64,000 nt of DNA from Acanthopleuribacter pedis (GTDB lineage: Bacteria; Acidobacteriota; Holophagae; Acanthopleuribacterales; Acanthopleuribacteraceae): the NCBI RefSeq assembly GCF_017377855.1, contig NZ_JAFREP010000046.1, forward strand, positions 1 to 64,000. Reading direction: 5' to 3'. Shown in pieces: positions 8,139 to 16,566 of this stretch (position 1 is its first letter; each line of letters starts with the position of its first letter). Position numbers and translations under genes: made by a program. Under the pieces are notes generated by a model, which was not told the DNA's origin, made no database searches, and saw only the letters and a list, made by a program, of their open reading frames with translations.

Positions 8139-9205
8139 GCGTGCGCTCGCTTCTTATTCAATTTGTAAACGAAGGCCAAAATTTCGGCGACGGGGCGGAA
8201 AAAAATCTCGGGAATGTCTTGGCCGATCTCGGCCGCGTAATACAAACCACGGGCCAGGGCGCGGTTCTCGACAATGGGAATGTTCTTGGAACGGGCCCGC
8301 TTGCGAATGCGCAGGGCCACATGGTCGACACCCTTGGCGACCACCTTGGGCGCCACCATGTTGCCTTGATCGTAAACCAGCGCCACCGCGAAGTGGGTCG
8401 GGTTGGTAATCACCACGTCGGCGTTGGCGGCGTTCTCGGCCATGATGTTCATCAACCGCTGCACCCCGAGTTGGCGCATTTTGGCCTTGGCTTGCATATC
8501 GCCAAGCGCCTGCTTTTGCTCGTCTTTCACATCAGACTTCGACATCTTCAGTTGATCTTCGTGTTTGTACCACTGGTAGGCATAATCGGCCACCGCGATC
8601 ACCACCATAAAAATGATGATCATGATCCAAATCGCGTAGGCAACCTCCCACACCCGCATCACCACCAACATCGGCGTCAACTGCAGCATGCCGAGGTAGT
8701 CGGCGAGGTGGGGCATGGCCGCGATGGTGATGAGGTAGCTGAGCACCCCGATTTTGGCAATCGACTTCACCAATTCCATCACACTGTTGGAACTGAACAT
8801 AATGCGTTTAAAGTTGGCAAACACATTGAGTTTGGTCAGCTTGGGTTTCAGCGGGGTCCACGAAATCATAAAGCCAACCTGGCTTATGTTGCTGGCGAGG
8901 GCGGCGATCATCAGCACCGAAAAAAACGGGGTGAGCATGGCAACGAATTCGAAGGAATAGAACCAACTAATGCTGTTGATTTCACCCTGAAGGTTCCCGT
9001 AAGGCGCCACGGTCAACACGTACGCCATCACATCGCTCATGGCCACACCGAGCCCGCCCCCAAAAAACGACAAGGCGACCAAGCCGGCCAAATACTGCAT
9101 CGCGGTATTAACCTCTTGCGACTTAAGGACATTGCCTTCCTCGCGTTGCTTCTCCCGTTTCTTCGCCGAGCCTTTCTCGGTTCTTCCCTCGTCCGCCGCT
9201 GACAC
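8135..9205 (-). CDS. flhB: Flagellar export switch protein FlhB
   Basis: 356 residues. Starts with GTG (9205), with GGAGG 5 bases upstream in the sequence AGGAGGGGATC. Four membrane helices occupy residues about 30-215. The cytosolic part contains the self-cleaving NPTH motif (VVITNPTHFAVALVY, Asn near residue 263). Cleavage between Asn and Pro switches export from rod/hook to filament substrates. The paralogue SctU (58182-59246) has the same architecture; this copy is assigned to the flagellum by its neighbours. Confidence 0.95.
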   Translation of the reverse strand: MSAADEGRTEKGSAKKREKQREEGNVLKSQEVNTAMQYLAGLVALSFFGGGLGVAMSDVMAYVLTVAPYGNLQGEINSISWFYSFEFVAMLTPFFSVLMIAALASNISQVGFMISWTPLKPKLTKLNVFANFKRIMFSSNSVMELVKSIAKIGVLSYLITIAAMPHLADYLGMLQLTPMLVVMRVWEVAYAIWIMIIIFMVVIAVADYAYQWYKHEDQLKMSKSDVKDEQKQALGDMQAKAKMRQLGVQRLMNIMAENAANADVVITNPTHFAVALVYDQGNMVAPKVVAKGVDHVALRIRKRARSKNIPIVENRALARGLYYAAEIGQDIPEIFFRPVAEILAFVYKLNKKRAHA

Positions 9206-9214
9206 GATCCCCTC

Positions 9215-10003
9215 CTAACCCGCACCGAAGTACTTAATCAGCCAGAAAAGGTTCTCGCGATAAGTGGTTAACAAACCCATAAAAAACTCAAAGGTCGGCC
9301 GCAAAACCAGGGCCACGGAAAGCAACCCCACCGAAATCTTAAACGGGAAACCCACCACCAAAACTTGGAGCTGGGGCACGGTTTTACTGATCATCCCCAG
9401 CGAGAAATCAATGGTGAACATAATCAAAAACATGGGTGCCGCGATTTGGAAGCCAATATAAAAAATGCCGGCGGTGAAATCCAAAATCCGGTTCAAACCC
9501 TCGGCATGCAGCTCGGTCCCAAACACGGGGATCAAGTCATAACTGCGCATCATCACCTCGAGAATGATGTGATGGGCGTCGGTTACCAGAAACACAATCA
9601 GCGCCAAATAACTGTAGAAAAAGGCAAAAATCGAAATACTGCTGCCGGATTGGGGATCGACAATGTTGATAAAACCAAAACCAATGAAGTAATCGATGAG
9701 GTAACCGCCGAAAATGACGATTTCAAAAATGATGGCGGCGGTAAAACCGATGGCGGCGCCGACGGTGATTTCGGCGGCGAGCTGTATGATCAGGCCGGCG
9801 CTGGTGGGGGCGGCCTCGTAGCTGAGCGGATGCAGGAAGCCGGTGAACACCCAGCTCAAAGCCGCGGCCAGCAAAACTTTGAGGCGAACGGGGATATTCG
9901 CGGCCCCGAAAACGGGCGCGAATGCCATGATGCCGCCGACGCGGGCGGAAACCACCACAAAATCACTGAGCCAAGCCGTTGGCACTTCGAGCAAAGGGTT
10001 CAT
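9215..10003 (-). CDS. fliR: Flagellar export gate protein FliR
   Basis: 262 residues, the family's usual length, with about six hydrophobic helices. The region FGAANIPVRLKVLLAAALSW is typical of FliR/SctT proteins, and the C-terminus is hydrophobic with an aromatic-rich tail. FliR completes the FliP5-Q4-R1 export pore. It lies 21 bases after fliQ and 9 before flhB. The Shine-Dalgarno sequence is weak, suggesting translation coupled to fliQ. Confidence 0.93.
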   Translation of the reverse strand: MNPLLEVPTAWLSDFVVVSARVGGIMAFAPVFGAANIPVRLKVLLAAALSWVFTGFLHPLSYEAAPTSAGLIIQLAAEITVGAAIGFTAAIIFEIVIFGGYLIDYFIGFGFINIVDPQSGSSISIFAFFYSYLALIVFLVTDAHHIILEVMMRSYDLIPVFGTELHAEGLNRILDFTAGIFYIGFQIAAPMFLIMFTIDFSLGMISKTVPQLQVLVVGFPFKISVGLLSVALVLRPTFEFFMGLLTTYRENLFWLIKYFGAG

Positions 10004-10024
10004 AAGGACTTTGACTAACCGCCT

Positions 10025-10294
10025 TCATCGCACGTAGTAGTTGAGATTGGTAAAGAGTTCGAGGGTGAAATCGCGCATTACGGAAATCATCCAGGGAAAA
10101 GCCACCAGGATGACCAGCATCACGGCGAGAATTTTGGGAATAAAACTCAGGGTGGGATCCTGAATCGAGGTCACGGCCTGAAACAACGAGATGGCAACCC
10201 CGACAATCAGGCCCAGCAGAAGCGCCGGCGCGGCCACCAAAAAGGCGGTGCGAATGGCGGCGGCTGCCAGTTCGAGGATAATGGTTTCTTCCAA
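10025..10294 (-). CDS. fliQ: Flagellar export gate protein FliQ (TTG start)
   Basis: 89 residues from a TTG at 10294, preceded by GGAGG with 6 bases between; this gives exactly the family length. The open frame extends to an ATG at 10372, but those 26 extra codons lie inside fliP and read nothing like FliQ. Two membrane helices are visible, and the SLFQAVTSIQDPTLSFIPK segment between them is the FliQ/SctS hallmark. Part of the helical export pore with FliP and FliR. The injectisome version is sctS at 60072-60341. Confidence 0.95.
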   Translation of the reverse strand: MEETIILELAAAAIRTAFLVAAPALLLGLIVGVAISLFQAVTSIQDPTLSFIPKILAVMLVILVAFPWMISVMRDFTLELFTNLNYYVR

Positions 10295-10310
10295 AACAGA
10301 CCTCCGGCGG

Positions 10311-11057
10311 CTAGACGTTAAAACTTTGCACGAGTGAACCGACGAGCAAGTGCCAGCCGTCCACCATGACAAAAAGCAGGATCTTAAAGGGCATGGAAAT
10401 CATGACGGGCGGCAGCATCATCATGCCCATCGCCAGCAGGATCGAGGCGACGACCAAATCGACAATGAGGAAGGGAATAAAGATGAGGAAGCCAATTTCA
10501 AAGGCGGTTTTCAGTTCGCTGATCATAAAAGCCGGGGTCAGAATTTCCATGGGGACTTCCAGCCGGGTGGCCGGCTTGGGCTGACCGCTAAGGCGAATAA
10601 ACAGCGCCAAATCCTTCTCGCGCGTGTGTTTGAGCATAAACAGCCGCAGCGGTTCGGCGCCGCGATCCCAGGCTTGTTCCAGGGAAATCTCGCCGCGTTT
10701 CATGGGATCGTAGGCGTCGGTTTTAATGGCGCGAAAGGTGGGCGCCATGATGTAGAAGGTCATGATCATGGCAAGTCCCGCCAGGACTTGGTTGGAAGGA
10801 ACGTTTTGGGTCCCAAGCGCTTGGCGCAGGAAGCTGAGCACGATGGTCAGGCGCGCGAAGCTGGTGAACATCATAAAAATGGCGGGCACCAGCGACAGAA
10901 TGGTGAGCAGCACAAAGATTTGAATGCTGTTGGATGCGGCTTCACCGGCGCTGTTGCCGAGATTGATGCTAATCGTCGGCGTATTGGTCGGGGCCTGAAT
11001 TTGCGCGGTCAGCAGGCCGGTCGCGAGGAACACAACCAAGCCGGAGAGCGTTTTCAC
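10311..11057 (-). CDS. fliP: Flagellar export gate protein FliP
   Basis: 248 residues. An N-terminal signal peptide (residues 1-19, ending TAQ) is followed by a short periplasmic stretch and four membrane helices. Conserved blocks include TSFARLTIVLSFLRQALGTQ, PSNQVLAGLAM and the C-terminal MGMMMLPPVMISMPFKILLF. FliP is the core subunit of the export pore. Its start overlaps the fliO stop by 4 bases. The injectisome paralogue is sctR (60351-61007), which lacks the signal peptide. Confidence 0.97.
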   Translation of the reverse strand: MKTLSGLVVFLATGLLTAQIQAPTNTPTISINLGNSAGEAASNSIQIFVLLTILSLVPAIFMMFTSFARLTIVLSFLRQALGTQNVPSNQVLAGLAMIMTFYIMAPTFRAIKTDAYDPMKRGEISLEQAWDRGAEPLRLFMLKHTREKDLALFIRLSGQPKPATRLEVPMEILTPAFMISELKTAFEIGFLIFIPFLIVDLVVASILLAMGMMMLPPVMISMPFKILLFVMVDGWHLLVGSLVQSFNV

Positions 11058-11659
11058 GACTCTTCCTCCATCAGTTCTCTGACCGTACGCGGTTCGCGAA
11101 CAGCCTGGGAATCACTCGCCTCAGCCATTTCCTGGGAGAACGGGTATTCATCCAATGCATTGAGCAGGTTGATTTGGGTTTCGGTAACGCCCAACAAAAA
11201 ACGGCGGCCGTCGACTTCCACCAAGGAAATAAAGCGGTTCGGCCCCAGCGCCAGATTTTGCACGAGGCGCATGTTGCCCGCGCCGCCGGCAATCCCGAAC
11301 TGTTTGGGCAGCACCCGTTTGGCGAAATAGGAGAAGGCGAAAATGGCGCCGATCACAATGCCGAGCGCCAACAACATCTTGAGAAAGGCGCCGCCCAGGT
11401 GTTCGTTGCCGGGAATCGGGGGTTTGACGTCGGGCCGTTCGCCGCTGATCAAAAAACCCTGATCGGGGTCGCGGTCGGCGACGGGTGGGTCGTTTTCGGC
11501 GGGTTGGGTTTCGGCGCTTTGGGTGGTTTCGTCCGGGGTGGCGGCGTCGGTGGATTCCTGTTGCGCGGCAAAGAGCAAGCCGCCCGAGAGCAGCAGGCAC
11601 AGCAGGAGACGGCCCAAAAGGGCGCCGACGGAATGGGATGGGGTTGGTTGCAGGGTCAT
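11054..11659 (-). CDS. fliO: Flagellar assembly scaffold protein FliO
   Basis: 201 residues. Hydrophobic N-terminus (about 12-32), an acidic/Pro-rich periplasmic stretch (33-85), a membrane helix (about 93-113) and a small cytosolic domain with LVQNLALGPNRFISLVEVDGRRFLLGV split around residue 140, the recognisable FliO core. FliO helps FliP assemble and is poorly conserved, so position between fliN and fliP is an important part of the assignment. It overlaps fliP by 4 bases. Confidence 0.85.
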   Translation of the reverse strand: MTLQPTPSHSVGALLGRLLLCLLLSGGLLFAAQQESTDAATPDETTQSAETQPAENDPPVADRDPDQGFLISGERPDVKPPIPGNEHLGGAFLKMLLALGIVIGAIFAFSYFAKRVLPKQFGIAGGAGNMRLVQNLALGPNRFISLVEVDGRRFLLGVTETQINLLNALDEYPFSQEMAEASDSQAVREPRTVRELMEEES

Positions 11660-11711
11660 GAGGGTTGGTTCCTTTACAGCGAGGGTCGGCCAAAGGGCCG
11701 CGAACCGCGTA

Positions 11712-12005
11712 TTATATGCGCTTCCAGGGGTTGGTGATTTCGGTAACGCGCAAACCGAAGCTGTCTTCGATGACGGTCACCTCGGCTTTCATAATCAGGT
11801 AGTTATGCGCGTAAACATCCAGCGTTTCACCGGCCGATTTTTTGAGTTCCACAATTGAGCCGGCCTCAAAGTCCAGCAAATCGCGAATGGTAACCGTGGC
11901 ACGTCCCAACTCAATGCTAAGCGGGACCACCAACTCTTTGAAAAAAATCAAATCGCCGATAACGTCTTCGAATTTGGTCTGGGCAACGGAGGTTTTTCTG
12001 GCCAT
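11712..12005 (-). CDS. fliN: Flagellar motor switch protein FliN (short form)
   Basis: 97 residues. I choose the ATG at 12005 because AAGGA lies about 7 bases before it; an in-frame TTG two codons upstream is less likely. After about 20 residues the whole protein is one SpoA domain (VVPLSIELGRATVTIRDLLD, then GSIVELKKSAGETLDVYAH), the minimal FliN that forms the base of the C-ring and binds FliH. A second FliN domain exists in the CheC fusion at 546-1580. Confidence 0.93.
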   Translation of the reverse strand: MARKTSVAQTKFEDVIGDLIFFKELVVPLSIELGRATVTIRDLLDFEAGSIVELKKSAGETLDVYAHNYLIMKAEVTVIEDSFGLRVTEITNPWKRI

Positions 12006-12044
12006 GGACAATCCTTTCCTTGGGGGTGGCGGGTTGCGGGTTGG

Positions 12045-12593
12045 TTACTGGACCATGAATTCCGTGAAATAAACGTTCATGACCTTGCCGTCTTCACCAT
12101 AGATGCGGTTGAGTTTGTGCTGAATCTCCTTGGACACTTCCTTCATGGTTGCCTGATCGCTGACTTCCTTAAAGGTTTTGGTGCGGAGAATGCGCAAAAT
12201 CGTATCGCGGGTTTTGGTGTTGTAGAGTTTGTCGTCGGCTTCCACCGCGGTTTTGAGCTCGACTTTGGTGACCTCCAAGGCAATGGTGGTTACCAAGAAG
12301 TGGGGTTTCCCTTTATCGGCGAGGTTGAGGGTAAATTTCTCAAGCGCGATCTTGTGGCCGGCCTCGGGGACGACTTCCTCAACCACTTCTTCCACTTGCT
12401 CACCGGTGCCTTCAGCGTTTTCACCCTCGGCGGGCGCATCTTCTTTATTCATCACCGCGTTGTAGGCAAAGTAGGCACCGACCAAAACGCCGATCACCAC
12501 CAGCGCGATCACGATCAACTTGATCGGGTTGCGTTTGCCGCCGACTTCTTCAAAGTCCGCGCCGGTGTCGATACTTTCTTCTTCCCAGGCCAT
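12045..12593 (-). CDS. fliL: Flagellar basal body protein FliL
   Basis: 182 residues. A single membrane helix (about 24-45: LIVIALVVIGVLVGAYFAY) precedes an acidic linker (about 50-78) and a periplasmic FliL domain (ALEKFTLNLADKGKPHFLVT, ending VYFTEFMVQ). FliL surrounds the stators and affects torque. First gene of the long fliL-to-fliM operon; a sigma-54 type site lies 60 bases upstream. GGGAGG lies about 7 bases before the ATG. Confidence 0.94.
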   Translation of the reverse strand: MAWEEESIDTGADFEEVGGKRNPIKLIVIALVVIGVLVGAYFAYNAVMNKEDAPAEGENAEGTGEQVEEVVEEVVPEAGHKIALEKFTLNLADKGKPHFLVTTIALEVTKVELKTAVEADDKLYNTKTRDTILRILRTKTFKEVSDQATMKEVSKEIQHKLNRIYGEDGKVMNVYFTEFMVQ

Positions 12594-12652
12594 GGCTCCT
12601 CCCGGATAAGCGATAAGATGTGGGGTTCACATAGTATTTTATCGCTTGAAAA

Positions 12653-12668
12653 TGCAAAAATCGAGCCA
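12653..12668 (-). promoter_or_regulatory. Sigma-54 type promoter of the fliL operon
   Basis: On the minus strand the 16 bases read TGGCTCG-ATTT-TTGCA, matching the sigma-54 consensus TGGCACG-N4-TTGCA at every fixed base except one, with exact -24/-12 spacing. It lies 60 bases before the fliL ATG, in a short AT-rich gap, which is where a class 2 flagellar promoter would be expected. Confidence 0.8.
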
Positions 12669-12791
12669 CCGGACCTATTTTCTAAAACTTTTACATTCAA
12701 TGAATTACATGCCAAACACAGTTTTCTACAATTGTTTTCCGGTAGGAGACCCGCGCCCGGTTATGCGCCTGACGACAAACAGGTTCGCAGC

Positions 12792-12812
12792 CATCAACCG
12801 GGCGGGTTGATG
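12792..12812 (-). terminator. Stem-loop directly after the distal flgE
   Basis: CATCAACC (12792-12799) pairs with GGTTGATG (12805-12812) around a 5-base loop, immediately after the flgE stop on the minus strand. No strong T-run follows, so it may be a weak terminator or an mRNA-stabilising hairpin separating the hook operon from fliL. Confidence 0.4.
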
Positions 12813-12814
12813 TT

Positions 12815-14107
12815 TTAACGTTTGAGGTTGAGTGCTTCCTGGAGGAGCTGGTCGGTGGTGGTGATCGTCCTGGAATTGGATTGATAACCCCGCTGATGCA
12901 CGATCAGCGAGGTAAATTCCTCGGCGATATCCACGTTGGAGCTCTCCAAGCTGCTGGCGATCACGGTACCGCGACCACCGGTCCCTTCCCCGTCCACGGA
13001 GGCCGGGCCTGAAGCGGCGGTGGGGAAATAGAAACCGCCGTCGATCTGCTTTAAACCCAGCTTGTTATTAAAAGTGGCTAGGGCGACGCGACCGAGTTCG
13101 AGGGTGAGCCCGTTGTTGTAGAAACCGATCATGGTCCCGTCTTGGGCAAAATCAACGTCCTGCAAAACCCCGGAACCAAAACCGTTTTGCGCGATGGTGC
13201 CGGTATTAAAGGTGCTGCCGAAGCTGGTGGTGAAGCTGGTGTTCTGGGTGAGATCGGTGGGATCGGGTATGTCGAGCAAGTCGAAGCTGAACAAGATATC
13301 CTCGGCCCCGCTGTCGAGATCGGTGATCAAGATTTGGCGGTTGGCGGCGATGGTGTTCACCGGCGCCCCGTCCACTTCTTGCAAAATGCCGTCAGGCCCA
13401 AAAAGGACCACCCCGGTGCCTTGGTTGGGCGCGGCCGGACTCACGGTCCCGCTCGGCATCTCAAAGGCGTAGGTCCATTCCCCGGTGTTGGGTGTTTTGG
13501 TCCAGGTGATCGAGAGTTGGTGGGGTACCCCTTTGGAGTCAAATACCTCGATGGAAGAGGTGTAGGTATCCCCGTTGACGGCCTCGGCGCTGAGGTTGGA
13601 CACAAAACGCACTTGCGAGGTGGCCAGCGGTGGCGACGCCTCACCCAAATCGATGCGCATGTCGGTGTTGCCGCCGCTGGTATCCACGGTCCCGTCGGGA
13701 TTGGTGCCCATAAAACCCTGGACGCGGCCGCCGCTGGCGGCGACGAGGAACCCTTGGTTGTTAAAACCAAAGTTACCGGAACGCGTGTAGGCGGTTTGGC
13801 TGCCCGTACTTACCGCAAAAAAACCCTCACCCTGAATCGCCAGGTTGGTTTTGATGCCCGTGGTTTGGATGGAACCCTGTTCGAACTTGGCCACGATCTC
13901 GGAGGTACGAACCCCCAAACCGACCTGGATTGGGTTCCCGCCGCCGTTGACGCCGCGGATGGTGTCGGACATGATTTGCGAAAAGTTGGTTTGGCTGCGC
14001 TTGTAGCCGGACGTGTTGATGTTGGCGAGGTTGTTGCCGATCACGTTTAGCGCGGTGGCATTGGCATTCAGACCGGACAAACCGGTGTAAAACGAACCCA
14101 AAAGCAT
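12815..14107 (-). CDS. flgE: Flagellar hook protein FlgE, distal copy
   Basis: 430 residues from the ATG at 14107, which has AAGGGG 5 bases upstream and yields the MLLGSFYTGLSGL start shared with the neighbouring copy; the open frame continues another 31 codons that look non-coding. N-terminal rod/hook helix motif (NVIGNNLANINTSGYKRSQT) and C-terminal FlgE helix (VHQRGYQSNSRTITTTDQLL) are intact. FlgE polymerises into the hook joining the rod to the filament. The first 120 and last 80 residues are almost the same as in the copy at 14350-15732, while the middle is shorter and divergent, so both could be functional hook subunits with different surface domains. Confidence 0.93.
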   Translation of the reverse strand: MLLGSFYTGLSGLNANATALNVIGNNLANINTSGYKRSQTNFSQIMSDTIRGVNGGGNPIQVGLGVRTSEIVAKFEQGSIQTTGIKTNLAIQGEGFFAVSTGSQTAYTRSGNFGFNNQGFLVAASGGRVQGFMGTNPDGTVDTSGGNTDMRIDLGEASPPLATSQVRFVSNLSAEAVNGDTYTSSIEVFDSKGVPHQLSITWTKTPNTGEWTYAFEMPSGTVSPAAPNQGTGVVLFGPDGILQEVDGAPVNTIAANRQILITDLDSGAEDILFSFDLLDIPDPTDLTQNTSFTTSFGSTFNTGTIAQNGFGSGVLQDVDFAQDGTMIGFYNNGLTLELGRVALATFNNKLGLKQIDGGFYFPTAASGPASVDGEGTGGRGTVIASSLESSNVDIAEEFTSLIVHQRGYQSNSRTITTTDQLLQEALNLKR

Positions 14108-14349
14108 AAAAGCCCCTTGCATCGCGGCACCCCGTGCACGGGCAAAAACCCGCCGGAGCAACCGCGATGGCGACCTGAGTTGAGACCCGACGCGGCGCAC
14201 GCATCCGAATCATGCTGCTTTGGCGGCATGAACGAACACGCCCAGCTTGAAATTTGGCGCCGTAAAGAGGTCCAAAGACGCCGGATCGTTGCAAAGACGA
14301 GAACGACAGGTCGGCCGCCCCCGTCCAACGATACCGGCGTTTCACATGT

Positions 14350-15732
14350 TTACCGTTTCAGGTTCAGGGCTTCCTGGAGAAGCTGGTCGGTGGTGGTGAT
14401 GGTTCGCGAGTTGGACTGGTACCCCCGTTGGTGGACAATCAGCGAGGTGAATTCCTCGGCGATGTCCACGTTGGAACTTTCCAAACTACTGGCGATGATC
14501 GAACCCCGACCACCAGTGCCTTCACCATCAATCGAGGCCGGCCCCGAGGCGGCGGTGGGTAAGTAGAACCCCCCGTCAACCTGCTTCAAGCCGAGCCTGT
14601 TGTTAAAGGTCGCGATGGCGATTTTGGCCAGTTCCAGGGTCAAACCGTTGTCGTAAAACCCAATCATGACCCCGTCTTGACTAAAATCGATGTCTTGCAA
14701 AATACCCGAACCAAAACCGTCTTGGAACAAGGTGCCGGTGTTAAAGGTACTGCCGAAACTGGTGATAAAGGAATCGTTGGGGCCGGAAGTGGGATCGGCC
14801 GGGGTATCGATGGCGTCCCAGGTGATCGACAAACTCTCGGCGCCGGTGCCCGGATCGGGAACCTGCAGAATGGGATCGCTGGTGGTACTCAGGGCAAGAC
14901 CGGTGACCGGATCGTTAAGCAGCCCGGTATCAATGGAGTACAGCTTGCCGTCCTCACCAAAGCGAATCACGCCGGTACCGTCCCCGTTACCGCCGCCGTC
15001 AACCAGGGTGGCGTCCCCATTCCAAGAAAAGTCGTAGGTCCAACCCACTTGGTCAATGGTACTGGCGGCACCGCCGTTGGCGGGATCGGCGTCGCCGACC
15101 GCGAGGTCCAGGGTGGTATCGCGGGTAAAGGTAATCGTCATTTGGTGCGGAACACCCTTGGAGTCAAAAACTTCGACCGAGGTTGAATAGGTTTCGCCGT
15201 TGAGCGCCTCGGCGCTGAGGTTCGAGATGAACCGCACCACGCCGGTTTCACGGGGCGGCGAAGCTTCACCCAAATCGAGGCGGATGTCGGTCAGGTCACC
15301 ACTGGTGTCAACCGTGCCGTCGGATCGGGTGCCGAGGAAACCCTGGACGCGGGAGCCGTTGGCGGCGACCATGAAGCCCTCGTCGTCAAAACCGAAGTTA
15401 CCGGATCGGGTGTAGGAGGCGATGCCGTTGGTGGCGGTGGTAAAGAAACCCTCACCCTGAATCGCCAGGTGGGTTTTAATGCCCGTCGTTTGAATTGAAC
15501 CCTGTTCGAACTTCGCGACGACCTCACTGGTGCGCACACCCAAACCAACTTGAATCGGATTGCCGACGCCGTTGATGCCGGAAACGGTGTCCGACATAAT
15601 TTGCGCAAAGTTGGTTTGGCTGCGTTTAAAACCCGAGGTATTGATGTTGGCCAAGTTGTTGCCGATCACGTTCAGCGCAACCGCATTGGACTGCAGGCCC
15701 GAGAGGCCGGTGTAGAAGGAACCGAGTAGCAT
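14350..15732 (-). CDS. flgE: Flagellar hook protein FlgE, proximal copy
   Basis: 460 residues. Same N-terminal (MLLGSFYTGLSGL; NVIGNNLANINTSGFKRSQT) and C-terminal hook signatures as the distal copy, with a middle domain about 30 residues longer, rich in Gly/Asp (DPANGG, VDGGGNGDGTG). Its start overlaps the flgD stop by one base (TAATG), so translation is probably coupled to flgD, its capping protein. A 242-base gap with no recognisable promoter separates it from the distal copy. Which copy makes the main hook cannot be told from sequence. Confidence 0.93.
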   Translation of the reverse strand: MLLGSFYTGLSGLQSNAVALNVIGNNLANINTSGFKRSQTNFAQIMSDTVSGINGVGNPIQVGLGVRTSEVVAKFEQGSIQTTGIKTHLAIQGEGFFTTATNGIASYTRSGNFGFDDEGFMVAANGSRVQGFLGTRSDGTVDTSGDLTDIRLDLGEASPPRETGVVRFISNLSAEALNGETYSTSVEVFDSKGVPHQMTITFTRDTTLDLAVGDADPANGGAASTIDQVGWTYDFSWNGDATLVDGGGNGDGTGVIRFGEDGKLYSIDTGLLNDPVTGLALSTTSDPILQVPDPGTGAESLSITWDAIDTPADPTSGPNDSFITSFGSTFNTGTLFQDGFGSGILQDIDFSQDGVMIGFYDNGLTLELAKIAIATFNNRLGLKQVDGGFYLPTAASGPASIDGEGTGGRGSIIASSLESSNVDIAEEFTSLIVHQRGYQSNSRTITTTDQLLQEALNLKR

Positions 15733-16502
15733 TATTTACCTCCTGGAATGACCTGAAAGGGCCATCTCGTCTTGAAGTTCCCGTTTGGATCGTTGTTTTG
15801 CGAGGTGTCTTCTTCCTCCTCGCTGCTGTTGTCGGTTCCGCCGTAGCCGGGTTCGTAGACTTCCACGACCGACTCAATCGGAATGCGGTTGCCGTCGACC
15901 ATGACGTTGACCGATCCGCCTTCCCAAGAGATGCCGTCAATGCGTTTGGTTTGGAAAACCGGAGAATTGAAATAAGAGCCCTCGGCGTTTTCGAGCCGGA
16001 TCGATGCGGTGTAATCACCTGGCGGCATGCGGTTGCCCTCATCGTCGAAGCCATTCCACTGGAAGCGTTGTTCGCCTTCAAAGCCGGCGGGTAATTGCGA
16101 GGTGTAAATCACACGGCCGATTTCGTTGCGCACCTCAAAGTGGGCGCGCACGGCCTCGGGATCGTCCTGGAAGATGAAGGTATGGGTGTCGCCTTCTTGG
16201 TGGGTCACGGTGGGATCGGCAATTTTGACATCTTTGCCGACGACGCCCAAGGCATTGCTGTTGTTAATCGAAGATTGGTAAATCTGCAGCACTTCTAAAT
16301 TATCGTTGGTGATTCGCTGCTGTTCGAGTGATGCAAAGGTGGCCATTTGCTGAATGAATTCCAGATCGCTGGCCGGCTGCAACGGGTCTTGGTGCTGTAA
16401 TTGAACGGTTAACAACTGCAAAAAGGTTTCCTCGGTAATCTCGTCATTTTCAACGGGATTCCCGGTAATACCGTAGGAACTGCTAATACTTGAAACTTCC
16501 AT
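15732..16502 (-). CDS. flgD: Hook-capping protein FlgD
   Basis: 256 residues from the ATG at 16502, which has GGAGGG upstream; the frame opens 7 codons earlier. The N-terminal FLQLLTVQLQHQDPLQP motif is the FlgD export/hook signature. The central part contains the tudor and Ig-like FLG domains (FQWNGFDDEGNRMPPGDYTA). The last 40 residues are acidic and low in complexity (EEEEDTSQNND). FlgD caps the growing hook so that FlgE subunits can insert; it heads the flgD-flgE-flgE transcript. Confidence 0.95.
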   Translation of the reverse strand: MEVSSISSSYGITGNPVENDEITEETFLQLLTVQLQHQDPLQPASDLEFIQQMATFASLEQQRITNDNLEVLQIYQSSINNSNALGVVGKDVKIADPTVTHQEGDTHTFIFQDDPEAVRAHFEVRNEIGRVIYTSQLPAGFEGEQRFQWNGFDDEGNRMPPGDYTASIRLENAEGSYFNSPVFQTKRIDGISWEGGSVNVMVDGNRIPIESVVEVYEPGYGGTDNSSEEEEDTSQNNDPNGNFKTRWPFQVIPGGK

Positions 16503-16550
16503 GCTCCACCCTCCGCCTCGCAAAGTCGGGCTGATCTCAAGCGTCTCTAA

Positions 16551-16566
16551 AGCAAGGCTGAAGCCA
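16551..16566 (-). promoter_or_regulatory. Sigma-54 type promoter of the flgD-flgE-flgE unit
   Basis: Minus-strand sequence TGGC-TTC-AGCC-TTGCT keeps the invariant GG and GC of the -24 and -12 elements with exact spacing; two of the less conserved bases differ from consensus. It lies 49 bases before the flgD ATG. Hook genes are commonly under RpoN in polar flagellates. Confidence 0.7.

Noticed and set aside
8141..9202. 353-codon plus-strand frame
   Set aside because: Exact antisense of flhB, His/Gly-rich, no known domain.
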